A stretch of 64,000 nucleotides of DNA from Pantoea piersonii (GTDB lineage Bacteria > Pseudomonadota > Gammaproteobacteria > Enterobacterales > Enterobacteriaceae): the NCBI RefSeq assembly GCF_003612015.1, contig NZ_RARB01000002.1:673821-737820 (forward strand), given 5' to 3'. The notes beneath the pieces are model-generated. The model was given only the letters and a program-made list of their open reading frames with translations. It made no database searches and was not told the origin of the DNA. Positions within the stretch are counted from its first letter, which is position 1. Each line of letters opens with the position of its first letter. Position numbers and translations under genes: made by a program. Of the stretch, positions 57,011 through 64,000 are shown piece after piece.

Positions 57011-58633
57011 TTACGGCTCCTCGCGCTCATCACGATAAACTCCGGCAAAAGAGGTGTTGCCGAACGGACTTAACACCAGGCCTTTGATATCGTGGCGATA
57101 GGCCTGCAAACGCAGCGAAGAGGCGAGCGGCAGCACGGGTAAATCGCGTGCCAGCATCTGCTGCGCCAGATGATAGTTATCAATTCGACCCGCAAGCTGC
57201 TGCGACAGCAGGGCTTTCTGCAACGCTTCATCGAAGCCAGGAGAACACCAGTGCGCGTAGTTGGTCTGCGAGCGGATCGCCGCGCAGCTTAGTAATGGAC
57301 GGAAAAAACTGTCTGGATCGTTACTGTCGGTCGCCCAGCCGGTTAGCGTCAGATCGTGATTCATCGACATCAATTGCGCCTCCTGAAAACGGCCCTCCAC
57401 CGGCGCAATGCTGACTTTCACGCCCACCTGCGCCAGATCCGCCTGCAGCAGTTCCGCCATTTTCAGCGGGCTGGGATTCCAGGCTTGCGAAGCGGAAGGC
57501 ACCACCAGACGCAGATGCAGATCGGTAATGCCCAGGGATTCCAGCAGCGCGCGCGCTTTTTTCGGGTCGTATTCAGTAACGCGCGCTTCGCTATCATATG
57601 CCCATGACGCTCGCGGCAGCACTGAGGCGGCGGTTTCCGCCGTACCGTAATAGATCGACTCCATCAGCCGCTCGTTATTGATCGCCAGCGCCAGCGCATG
57701 ACGTACTTCCGGCCGATCGAGCGGAGGCTTACGGGTATTAAACGCCAGATAGGCGATATTCATCCCTGGTCGCAGCGTCATACGTAAACGAGGATCGTCG
57801 CGCAGGATTGAGATCTGGCTCGCGGCGGGATAGGCGAGCACATCGCATTCGCCAGTCAGCAATTTGGACATACGGCCGGTGCCGCCTGCGCCCAAATCGA
57901 TCACCGCCTGCTGCAGACGAGGCACCCCTTTCCAGTAGGCAGGGTTACGTGCCAGCCGGATATATTGCCCGGCGCGATACTCGCTGAGCTGATAGGGGCC
58001 TGTACCGACCGGCTGACGATCGAGCTCTTCCTGGCGGCCGCTGCGGGTCAGCTGGTCAGCATACTCCGCTGAGAGCACCGGCGCGTAGTGAGTCGCCAGA
58101 TGCCAGAGGAACGACGCGTCAGGGCTATTGAGCCGGATCTCAACCGTGTTGCTGTCGAGCTTTTTCACGCTCTGCACAGAATCAGCAAACTGCAGGCTGT
58201 CAAAGTAGGGGTAGCTGCCGCCGTTGACGTTGTGCCACGGATGGTTGCGGTCAAACATACGGGCAAAACTAAACACCACGTCATCGGCGTTCATCGCGCG
58301 CGTGGGCGTAAACCACGAAGTATGTTGAAACGATACCTTGCTGCGCAGGTGAAAACGGTAGGTTGCGCCGTTATCGCGCACTTCCCAGGCGGAGGCGAGG
58401 TCGGGCACCAGACGATAGGTGTAGGGATCGACATCCAGCAAGCGGTCATACAGCTGCGCAGCAAGCGTATCCACAGCGAGGCCACTGCTAGCCATTTGCG
58501 GATTAAAGGTATTCAGCGTGCCGTTAACACAGTAGACAAAGCCGCTGTGGCGGATATCGCGGTTCTCTGCCGACCAGGCAGAGACGCTTAATACGCTGAG
58601 AATAAGCATCAGCGACGGGATTAGTTTTGACAT
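57011..58633 (-). CDS. sapA: SapA, periplasmic peptide-binding protein
   Basis: 540 residues (E. coli 547). Signal peptide SLMLILSVLSVSAWSA followed by a class C (DppA/OppA-like) solute-binding fold with FVYCVNGTLNTFNPQMASSG and GPYQLSEYRAGQYIRLARNP. In Salmonella and Haemophilus SapA binds antimicrobial peptides and haem. The start at 58633 is chosen by the signal peptide; the frame is open 75 codons further upstream. Confidence 0.96.
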   Translation of the reverse strand: MSKLIPSLMLILSVLSVSAWSAENRDIRHSGFVYCVNGTLNTFNPQMASSGLAVDTLAAQLYDRLLDVDPYTYRLVPDLASAWEVRDNGATYRFHLRSKVSFQHTSWFTPTRAMNADDVVFSFARMFDRNHPWHNVNGGSYPYFDSLQFADSVQSVKKLDSNTVEIRLNSPDASFLWHLATHYAPVLSAEYADQLTRSGRQEELDRQPVGTGPYQLSEYRAGQYIRLARNPAYWKGVPRLQQAVIDLGAGGTGRMSKLLTGECDVLAYPAASQISILRDDPRLRMTLRPGMNIAYLAFNTRKPPLDRPEVRHALALAINNERLMESIYYGTAETAASVLPRASWAYDSEARVTEYDPKKARALLESLGITDLHLRLVVPSASQAWNPSPLKMAELLQADLAQVGVKVSIAPVEGRFQEAQLMSMNHDLTLTGWATDSNDPDSFFRPLLSCAAIRSQTNYAHWCSPGFDEALQKALLSQQLAGRIDNYHLAQQMLARDLPVLPLASSLRLQAYRHDIKGLVLSPFGNTSFAGVYRDEREEP

Positions 58634-58758
58634 AGAACTCAACGGTGTTCGGGCAATAGGCTGAGTGTATCGCAAAGGGGGCGATGACCCAAAACATGGC
58701 GGCACGGCTGCAGGTAATTTCGTCATCCAGAAGAGTAAAGACACACCCTTAGCATGGT

Positions 58759-58777
58759 AATGAGAAAAATTCTCAAT
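58759..58777. promoter_or_regulatory. Fur box upstream of ryhB
   Basis: TGAGAAAAATTCTCA (58761-58775) is a near-perfect inverted repeat fitting the 7-1-7 Fur consensus TGATAATNATTATCA at 12 of 15 positions including the centre. A second looser site (AATGATTATTATTTCATT, 58802-58819) overlaps the -10. Fur-Fe2+ would shut off ryhB. Confidence 0.75.
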
Positions 58778-58783
58778 TAGGGC

Positions 58784-58813
58784 TTTACAAGTGAGAACAA
58801 GAATGATTATTAT
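58784..58813 (+). promoter_or_regulatory. ryhB promoter
   Basis: TTTACA (58784-58789), 18-bp spacer, TATTAT (58808-58813), 7 nt before the predicted start at 58820 and embedded among the Fur sites. Confidence 0.6.
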
Positions 58814-58819
58814 TTCATT

Positions 58820-58906
58820 GCGCTTCAGCGGTGGCTCTACTGATGAAGCGCACGACATTGCTCACATTGCTTCCAGTATTGTTGCCCGCGTAAGCGGGCT
58901 TTTTTT
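58820..58906 (+). ncRNA. ryhB: RyhB iron-responsive small RNA
   Basis: About 87 nt (E. coli 90). The central 30 nt at 58851-58880 (CACGACATTGCTC ... TTCCAGTATT) are identical to the target-pairing and Hfq core of E. coli RyhB. The 5' stem GCGCTTCA/TGAAGCGC (58820-58827 with 58844-58851) replaces the E. coli first stem. It ends in terminator GCCCGC-GTAA-GCGGGC plus seven T (58884-58906). RyhB represses iron-using and storage genes when iron is low. Here it sits beside sapA, unlike E. coli, where it lies near yhhX/yhhY. Confidence 0.95.
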
Positions 58907-59343
58907 GTTTTCCCCGCGCTCTTTTGCGCTGCGCCTTCAGGCCTGTTTGTAACCGCATTCTGAAAGAATATCCCGCATTAGCATCAATACCCTCGTTCAC
59001 GGCGCACTGGCTAAACGGTTACAGTAACTGGTTCCTTTAAGCATGGGATTAGCTCAGGCCAGTACTTTATCTAATAAATTAAGTGGCTGATACGTAGTAA
59101 GGTTAATGGAAAGAGTAATTAACAGATAAATAAGTCATGAGAAATAAACAATTATTTAAATAATACTCCAGATTTGGAGTGAAAATTTATGCTCCGTGAG
59201 CGAAATAATTAAACGCTCGACGTGCATCCTCAACGAAGCGGAGTTATCTTATTTGGTTGTTAATCAATTTCAATTGCCCAAGGCTGTTGCTCTTTAGTCA
59301 GGAAGAAAAACGTCGATGCCGGAAGTCAGGAGTTAAGCATAAG
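58907..59343. other. Gene-free AT-rich stretch after ryhB
   Basis: 437 bp, strongly AT-rich from about 59040. No hairpin, promoter or repeat I can support. It precedes the low-GC secreted-protein gene and probably arrived with it. Confidence 0.4.
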
Positions 59344-59847
59344 ATGAAATGGCTGGCGCTTATTATTTTGTTGTTGCCTCTTGCTCAGTGCGTGGCGAAT
59401 TCTCATGATGATGATAAAGAGCAGATTGCCTACAAAAAGATTAAGATGGCGATTCAAAGAAATAATAGCAATGATATTACACTGTCTGAATATGACGACG
59501 TTTTGAATTATATATCGAAAGGGAAGTCTCAGTGGATAAATCTTTATCCTGAGCTAATAAAGCCTCCATTCCTGGGAGTTGCCTCTTTTCAAGAAGGACT
59601 GAATATATCACTGGCTTATGCTTTAGCTGAAAATCCAGCGGAGGTATTAAGATTTGTAGAGATTAATAATGTAGATTATATTTGTGGTGCGCCATTTATT
59701 GAACCAACGCAGCAGGAGCTTAACTCATATTTTATAAAAGCCAGAGCGGCACTTATGGCGACAAGTGCACAGGCTATTTGGAAATACAGATGCCTGATGA
59801 CATTAGATCGAGAAATGAAAACCAAGAGTGCCCTCGCAGGTGAATAA
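59344..59847 (+). CDS. Secreted or lipoprotein-like hypothetical protein, low GC
   Basis: 167 residues. N-terminal signal WLALIILLLPLAQCVANS, then an acidic HDDDKEQ and a helical body (ILNYISKGK-like, PPFLGVASFQEGLNISLAYALAENP, VDYICGAPFIEPTQQELN). Two mature cysteines could form a disulfide. The LAQC is not a canonical lipobox, so signal peptidase I cleavage is as likely. AGGAG lies 11 nt before the ATG. Markedly AT-richer than its neighbours. Family not recognised. Confidence 0.6.
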   Translation: MKWLALIILLLPLAQCVANSHDDDKEQIAYKKIKMAIQRNNSNDITLSEYDDVLNYISKGKSQWINLYPELIKPPFLGVASFQEGLNISLAYALAENPAEVLRFVEINNVDYICGAPFIEPTQQELNSYFIKARAALMATSAQAIWKYRCLMTLDREMKTKSALAGE

Positions 59848-59960
59848 GCCTGGGGTGCAGCATGATTCGTTGTGACTACGGAAAGCTTTACGGTTCTGAC
59901 TGAGCCTGCAGCACCGCCTCCATAAGCTCTCAGGCAATGTCTGCTGACGCCGAAAGAAAC

Positions 59961-60848
59961 CTATTCATATTTTACCGGCGTAATGCCAGCATGGCGGGAA
60001 AACGCAACGCTGAAAGCGCTGGCAGAGCGATAGCCAACGTGCTCAGCCACTTCGGCCACCGACATATCTTTGCCGCGTAAAAGTTTTTTTGCCAGTGCCA
60101 TTCGCCAGGTCAGCAGATAGTCCATCGGCGCCACGCCAACCGCTTCCCGGAAGCGCACAAAGAATGCGGAACGTGACATAGCCGCTGCTTTCGCCAGTTC
60201 GGCGCCCGTCCAGCTATGCTCTGGCCTTGCGTGAATGGCGCGGATCGCCGCTGACACGCGCTCATCAGCCAGCCCACTCATCACGCCCGGACATGCATTG
60301 CAGATCAATATCGATCGTAGCGCTTCAATTAATAACAGCTCCAGCAATCGTTCCAGGACTATATCGCGCGCGGAACGTTGTGCGCGACATTCATCCATCA
60401 CCAGCTGCACCAGCATCGTCAGACGTGACTCGCCTCGAACATGAATAAACTGCGGCAGCAACGAGACTATTAGCCCGGCATCGGGTGCGTCGAACTGGCA
60501 ATAGCCAATCAGGGTTTGTACATCAGCGGGTTGGCCTGGGTCGCCTACCCAGAATTCCCCGGGCGCGAGCATTTGCGGCAGGGTTTCCGGCGCATCGGCT
60601 GCTGGCGGTTCGACGCTGCTCATACAAAATTCCAGCGCCGCGGGGATGAGCACAAAATCCCCTGGCTCCAGGGTAATGGGCGGGGTGCCTTTTATGGTCA
60701 GCTCACTGTAACCTTCCAGCATCAGGCAGTAGAACGGCTGACCCGTTTCGCTGCGATTTACTCGCCAGCGGCCACTGGCGCACACACGCTTAGAAAATGC
60801 CGCTTGCGGCTGCAGCAGCGACACTATCTCGGCTAAAGGATCGATCAT
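59961..60848 (-). CDS. AraC-family regulator with cupin sensor
   Basis: 295 residues. An N-terminal AraC-type cupin (YCLMLEGYSELTIKG ... LEPGDFVLIPAA) is followed by two C-terminal HTHs (GAELAKAAAMSRSAFFVRFREAVG; SVAEVAEHVGYRSASAFSVAFSRH). Divergent from an SDR gene 99 bp away, the probable target. This layout (cupin_6-AraC next to SDR) is common in proteobacteria. Confidence 0.9.
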   Translation of the reverse strand: MIDPLAEIVSLLQPQAAFSKRVCASGRWRVNRSETGQPFYCLMLEGYSELTIKGTPPITLEPGDFVLIPAALEFCMSSVEPPAADAPETLPQMLAPGEFWVGDPGQPADVQTLIGYCQFDAPDAGLIVSLLPQFIHVRGESRLTMLVQLVMDECRAQRSARDIVLERLLELLLIEALRSILICNACPGVMSGLADERVSAAIRAIHARPEHSWTGAELAKAAAMSRSAFFVRFREAVGVAPMDYLLTWRMALAKKLLRGKDMSVAEVAEHVGYRSASAFSVAFSRHAGITPVKYE

Positions 60849-60947
60849 TTGGACTCCTGCGAATGAATGCTGGACGCTGCGTTGTAGTGAGTACAGAGGG
60901 TTGACTATATAGTAATCACCTGACTCAATACCAGACAGGAGTGAAAT

Positions 60948-61694
60948 GTGAAAACTATCTTAATCACCGGTTGTTCTTCAGGCTTTGGGCATGAAACGGC
61001 TCTCTATTTCCTCGAACGTGGCTGGAAAGTGATCGCCACTATGCGTAATCCGCAAGCCGATCTGTTTCCGGATTCAGAAAATTTGCGTCTGCTGCCACTG
61101 GATGTCAGCAATGAGGCCAGCATCAGGCAGGCTATCGCAGAAGCAGGCGAGATTGATGTTCTGGTGAACAACGCCGGGATAGGGGTACTCGCAGCGCTGG
61201 AAGGCATGAATATGTCCACGGTGCGCGATGTGTTTGAGACTAATACTCTCGGCACCATCGCGATGACGCAGGCTGTGATGCCGCAGTTTCGCGCAAAACA
61301 AAGCGGTACGGTGATTAACGTCACCTCGACGGTAACGCTTAAATCTCTTCCATTACTGGCGGTCTACACGGCAAGTAAGGCAGCGGTGAATGCCTTTACG
61401 GAATCGCTGGCGCTTGAGTTACAGCCGTTCAACATCAACGTACGTCTGGTTCTGCCGGGCATGGCTCCGACCACTGACTTCGGCAAAAACGCCATGTCGC
61501 GCATGGGTTACACCCAGCCTGAACCCTATCAGCCACTGTTTGACCGGGTACTTACCGGTATGCAGCAGCCGCAACCAACCACCAAAGCGCTTGATGTTGC
61601 GGAGGCGATATGGCGTGCCGCCACCGATCCCAGCGCGCCGTTGCGTATTCCTGCGGGAGAAGATGCGGTAGCGTTGATGCATGAAGTGGGTTAA
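60948..61694 (+). CDS. Short-chain dehydrogenase/reductase
   Basis: 248 residues. Nucleotide motif TGCSSGFG, NNAGIG, and catalytic YTASK. The Arg in TMRNPQAD suggests NADP(H). GTG start at 60948 behind CAGGAG. Controlled, by position, by the divergent AraC protein. Substrate unknown. Confidence 0.9.
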   Translation: MKTILITGCSSGFGHETALYFLERGWKVIATMRNPQADLFPDSENLRLLPLDVSNEASIRQAIAEAGEIDVLVNNAGIGVLAALEGMNMSTVRDVFETNTLGTIAMTQAVMPQFRAKQSGTVINVTSTVTLKSLPLLAVYTASKAAVNAFTESLALELQPFNINVRLVLPGMAPTTDFGKNAMSRMGYTQPEPYQPLFDRVLTGMQQPQPTTKALDVAEAIWRAATDPSAPLRIPAGEDAVALMHEVG

Positions 61695-61709
61695 TTCCGG
61701 GATATTGCG

Positions 61710-61736
61710 ACTGCCCTTGTAAATATCAGGGGCAGT
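61710..61736 (+). terminator. Terminator-like hairpin after the SDR gene
   Basis: 7-bp stem ACTGCCC/GGGCAGT with a 13-nt loop and a short T-tract. Confidence 0.5.
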
Positions 61737-61825
61737 TTGCCTGGAAGCCATCTCTTCAGGATCATAAATTATTTCTTTAAGCGACGCCCAGCCGGGAAAT
61801 ATCTCTAACAGCGGAGCATTAATAT

Positions 61826-62842
61826 TTAGTCAATGACTAATACGATCTTGCCCTGTATACCGCCGCGGGCCGCCCTTTCATGCGCTGCTGCGGCGTCCGA
61901 AAGCGGGTAGATGCTGTCTGTCACTACACGCAGTGCGCCGTTTTCAAATAACCGACCCGCTTCCTCAAGCTGTCTTCCGCTGGAACGAACCTGGATTGAT
62001 GAAACCGTTATTCTGCGTCTGGCGGCTTCATGATACCCGGCGAAACCCAGCGGATTAACCAGATAAAGCGACCCGCCAGGCTTAATGACATCCAGGAATC
62101 GCTCCATATTCGGCCCGCCCACGGCATCCATTACCAGGTCGACATGCTGCACGGCGCTTTCAGCGGCCTGCTGGTGGTAGTCGATAAAGGTTTCAGCCCC
62201 CAGCTCACGTAACAGCGCCTCGTGCTTACCCGAAGCTACGGCAATTACCCGCGCGCCTTTCCATCTGGCGACCTGAACGGCGAGGTGTCCTACGCCGCCG
62301 CCAGCGCCGTTAACCAGAACCGTTTTGCCCTGTAGCGCTACAGGAATATGCCGGAAGGCCTGGAAAGGGTTAGGGGCATCATGACCGGTTTCAATCAGGA
62401 ATTGCCAGACGGTCAGGAGTGACATGGGCGCGGCGGCGGCATGAACGTGATCTAGCGTGCGGGGTTTTAACGCGAGTTCCCCAGCTGGCACGCAAACGTA
62501 TTCTGCATAAGCACCGCTGCCTTTCATCAGATCTTCCGGAAACCTCACCATGGCATAGACTTCGTCGCCGACGCTAAAGCCGGACTCATCCTCATGGATT
62601 GCCGCAACGACGCCGGAGATATCGGTGCCGGGGATGAGCGGAAAAGTGACGCTGGGCCGCCATTCAGGCGGCAGCGTGCGATAGCCGTCCCGCAGATAAA
62701 GATCCGGTGGGTTAATGCTTGTCGCATACACGCGTACCAGCACTTCGCCCGCGCCGGGTGTCGGCCGGGGCGCCTCTTCGTAACGCAGGACATTGGGTCC
62801 ACCAAATTCGTGCAACCGCACGGCTTTCATCATTTCGATCAT
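61826..62842 (-). CDS. Zinc-free MDR alcohol dehydrogenase / quinone oxidoreductase
   Basis: 338 residues, medium-chain dehydrogenase/reductase of the quinone-oxidoreductase type. N-terminal GroES-like domain (INPPDLYLRDGYR, IPGTDISGVVAAI) and Rossmann GAGGGVGHLAVQVARW. No catalytic-zinc Cys/His set is visible. Divergent from a LysR gene, 90 bp apart. Probable NADPH-dependent reductase of a quinone or enone. Confidence 0.88.
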   Translation of the reverse strand: MIEMMKAVRLHEFGGPNVLRYEEAPRPTPGAGEVLVRVYATSINPPDLYLRDGYRTLPPEWRPSVTFPLIPGTDISGVVAAIHEDESGFSVGDEVYAMVRFPEDLMKGSGAYAEYVCVPAGELALKPRTLDHVHAAAAPMSLLTVWQFLIETGHDAPNPFQAFRHIPVALQGKTVLVNGAGGGVGHLAVQVARWKGARVIAVASGKHEALLRELGAETFIDYHQQAAESAVQHVDLVMDAVGGPNMERFLDVIKPGGSLYLVNPLGFAGYHEAARRRITVSSIQVRSSGRQLEEAGRLFENGALRVVTDSIYPLSDAAAAHERAARGGIQGKIVLVID

Positions 62843-62932
62843 TACGCTTTCCTCTGATACAGGTTCAACAGAGAGAGGTTATGCCAGTTGCTGCACATTG
62901 ATAATCGGGCCCTTATTCGCTTTACTTATGCC

Positions 62933-63835
62933 ATGAAAGAACAAATCGGTTTTGAAAGGCTGACCGGGCTTATCGCCTTCGCCCGCGCCGGATCGCTGGG
63001 AAGCTATACTGCGGCTGCGCGTACCCTCTCTGTATCGCCTTCCGCGATCAGCAAAAGCATCCAGCGGCTGGAGCGCCAGCTCGGTATCGCGCTTTTTACG
63101 CGAACCACGCGGTCGCTTACCCTTACGCCTGAAGGGCGGGATCTGCATGAGCGGGTGCTGCGGTTATTGCATGATGCCGAGGAAATTGAGCAGGCGGCAA
63201 AGCAGGCGCGCGCTGAGCCCAGCGGCACTGTGCGCATAGCCACCTCGTTGCCGGTGGGAGTGCATATGCTTGCACCTCTGCTGGGGCTGTTTCGTCAGCG
63301 TCAGCCCGCAGTAAAGATTGAACTGCGGCTGAGCGACGAACATGTGGATTTGGTTGAAGAGGGCATTGATATAGCGATACGTATTGGCGATCTGCCCGAT
63401 TCGCGGCTTTTGTCGCGTCGCCTTTCGCCTTATCAGCTGGGTTGCTATGCGTCACCCGCCTATGTGAGCAAGCGCGGCGTACCTCATCATCCTGACGCGC
63501 TGGTCAATCACGAAACCGTTAACCTGCGTTATAAAAGCACCGGACAACTGTTTCGCTGGCCGTTCAACATTGCAGAACGGGAGGTAGATATTCTGCCGCC
63601 CTCGGCTGTGGTTATGGATGCAAGCGAAGGCGTGCTGACAACCATCGCTGCAGGCGCAGGCATAGGAATGGCATCAAGTTTTATGGCTGCACCCTGGATA
63701 GAGCGGGGGGCGTTAGTGCCAGTGCTGGCGGAATTTGCCGTAGAACGGCATAACCTGACCGTTCTCTGGCCCGAAAGTCGTCGCTTAAATCCAGCCGTGC
63801 GCGCTTTTCTGGATATGTTATTTGAATTTCTGTGA
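62933..63835 (+). CDS. LysR-type transcriptional regulator
   Basis: 300 residues. [31 protein letters not shown] and an effector domain of the CrgA-like subgroup ([19 protein letters not shown]). The ATG at 62933 is chosen as the first in frame at the usual distance from the HTH; the Shine-Dalgarno is weak. Likely regulator of the divergent MDR reductase. The remaining 165 bp of the window hold nothing I can support. Confidence 0.88.
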   Translation: MKEQIGFERLTGLIAFARAGSLGSYTAAARTLSVSPSAISKSIQRLERQLGIALFTRTTRSLTLTPEGRDLHERVLRLLHDAEEIEQAAKQARAEPSGTVRIATSLPVGVHMLAPLLGLFRQRQPAVKIELRLSDEHVDLVEEGIDIAIRIGDLPDSRLLSRRLSPYQLGCYASPAYVSKRGVPHHPDALVNHETVNLRYKSTGQLFRWPFNIAEREVDILPPSAVVMDASEGVLTTIAAGAGIGMASSFMAAPWIERGALVPVLAEFAVERHNLTVLWPESRRLNPAVRAFLDMLFEFL

Positions 63836-64000
63836 TGGGCGCGCCTGCCTGGCGGTACGCTGTTAGCCAGCTTGCTGCTGATCTCATTTGTCCGCTATGA
63901 ACGAAATATAGTCATTCGTACCCTGAGAATTACACTTTGAAGTGATTCAGGGTATGCGCTTACTGGTTACGAATATTGAGCGAGAATCATGTGATGATCG

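Overview
The window is a chromosomal segment of a gamma-proteobacterium of the order Enterobacterales. The backbone sohB-yciN-topA-cysB-ymiA-acnA-ribA-pgpB-lapA-lapB-pyrF-yciH-osmB ... rnb ... yciW-fabI-sap has the E. coli gene order and very close protein similarity. Codon use, moderately high GC, an rpfF-rpfR pair and kdgT beside an isolated araD suggest Erwiniaceae (Pantoea, Mixta or Erwinia type). The genus is an inference.

Region 1 (1-14.3 kb) is core housekeeping: SohB protease (cut by the window edge), topoisomerase I, the cysteine regulator CysB, three micro-proteins upstream of aconitase A, riboflavin and phospholipid enzymes, the LPS-control pair LapA/LapB, PyrF-YciH and OsmB. Region 2 (14.4-22.1 kb) replaces the E. 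coli genes between osmB and the pdeR homologue. It holds araD, the 2-keto-3-deoxygluconate permease KdgT with a KdgR operator, a DSF-type fatty-acid signal synthase (RpfF) tail-to-tail with its PAS-GGDEF-EAL receptor (RpfR), and cstA with its small partner. Region 3 (22.2-34.8 kb) holds rnb, a YdeP-type molybdopterin oxidoreductase, a PTS EIICB with CRP-type control, a DUF1275 protein, and a 3-kb AT-rich patch of debris and micro-ORFs bracketed by an imperfect direct repeat. It ends with a LysR gene whose start codon reads ATA, then yciW.

Region 4 (35.0-58.6 kb) is fabI and the antimicrobial-peptide sap operon. sapF-sapD-sapC lie at 35.9-38.6 kb and sapB-sapA at 56.0-58.6 kb, in the same orientation. 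About 17.4 kb separates sapB from sapC, with the break at the sapC start codon and GCAT at both edges. The inserted segment carries a SnoaL-like gene, a LysR/SDR pair, a cupin, a complete PmrA-box-controlled arnBCADTEF operon (lipid A aminoarabinose, polymyxin resistance), a diguanylate cyclase, a VOC protein, and decayed CdiA remains with two toxin-immunity modules: a nuclease-type CdiA-CT with CdiI, and a papain-fold toxin with Imm35.

Region 5 (58.7-64 kb) has an sRNA gene I identify as RyhB from its 30-nt core identical to E. coli, with a Fur box upstream. It is followed by a low-GC secreted protein of unknown function and two regulator-oxidoreductase pairs (AraC/SDR and MDR/LysR). No tRNA, rRNA, CRISPR array, intact transposase or integrase was seen.
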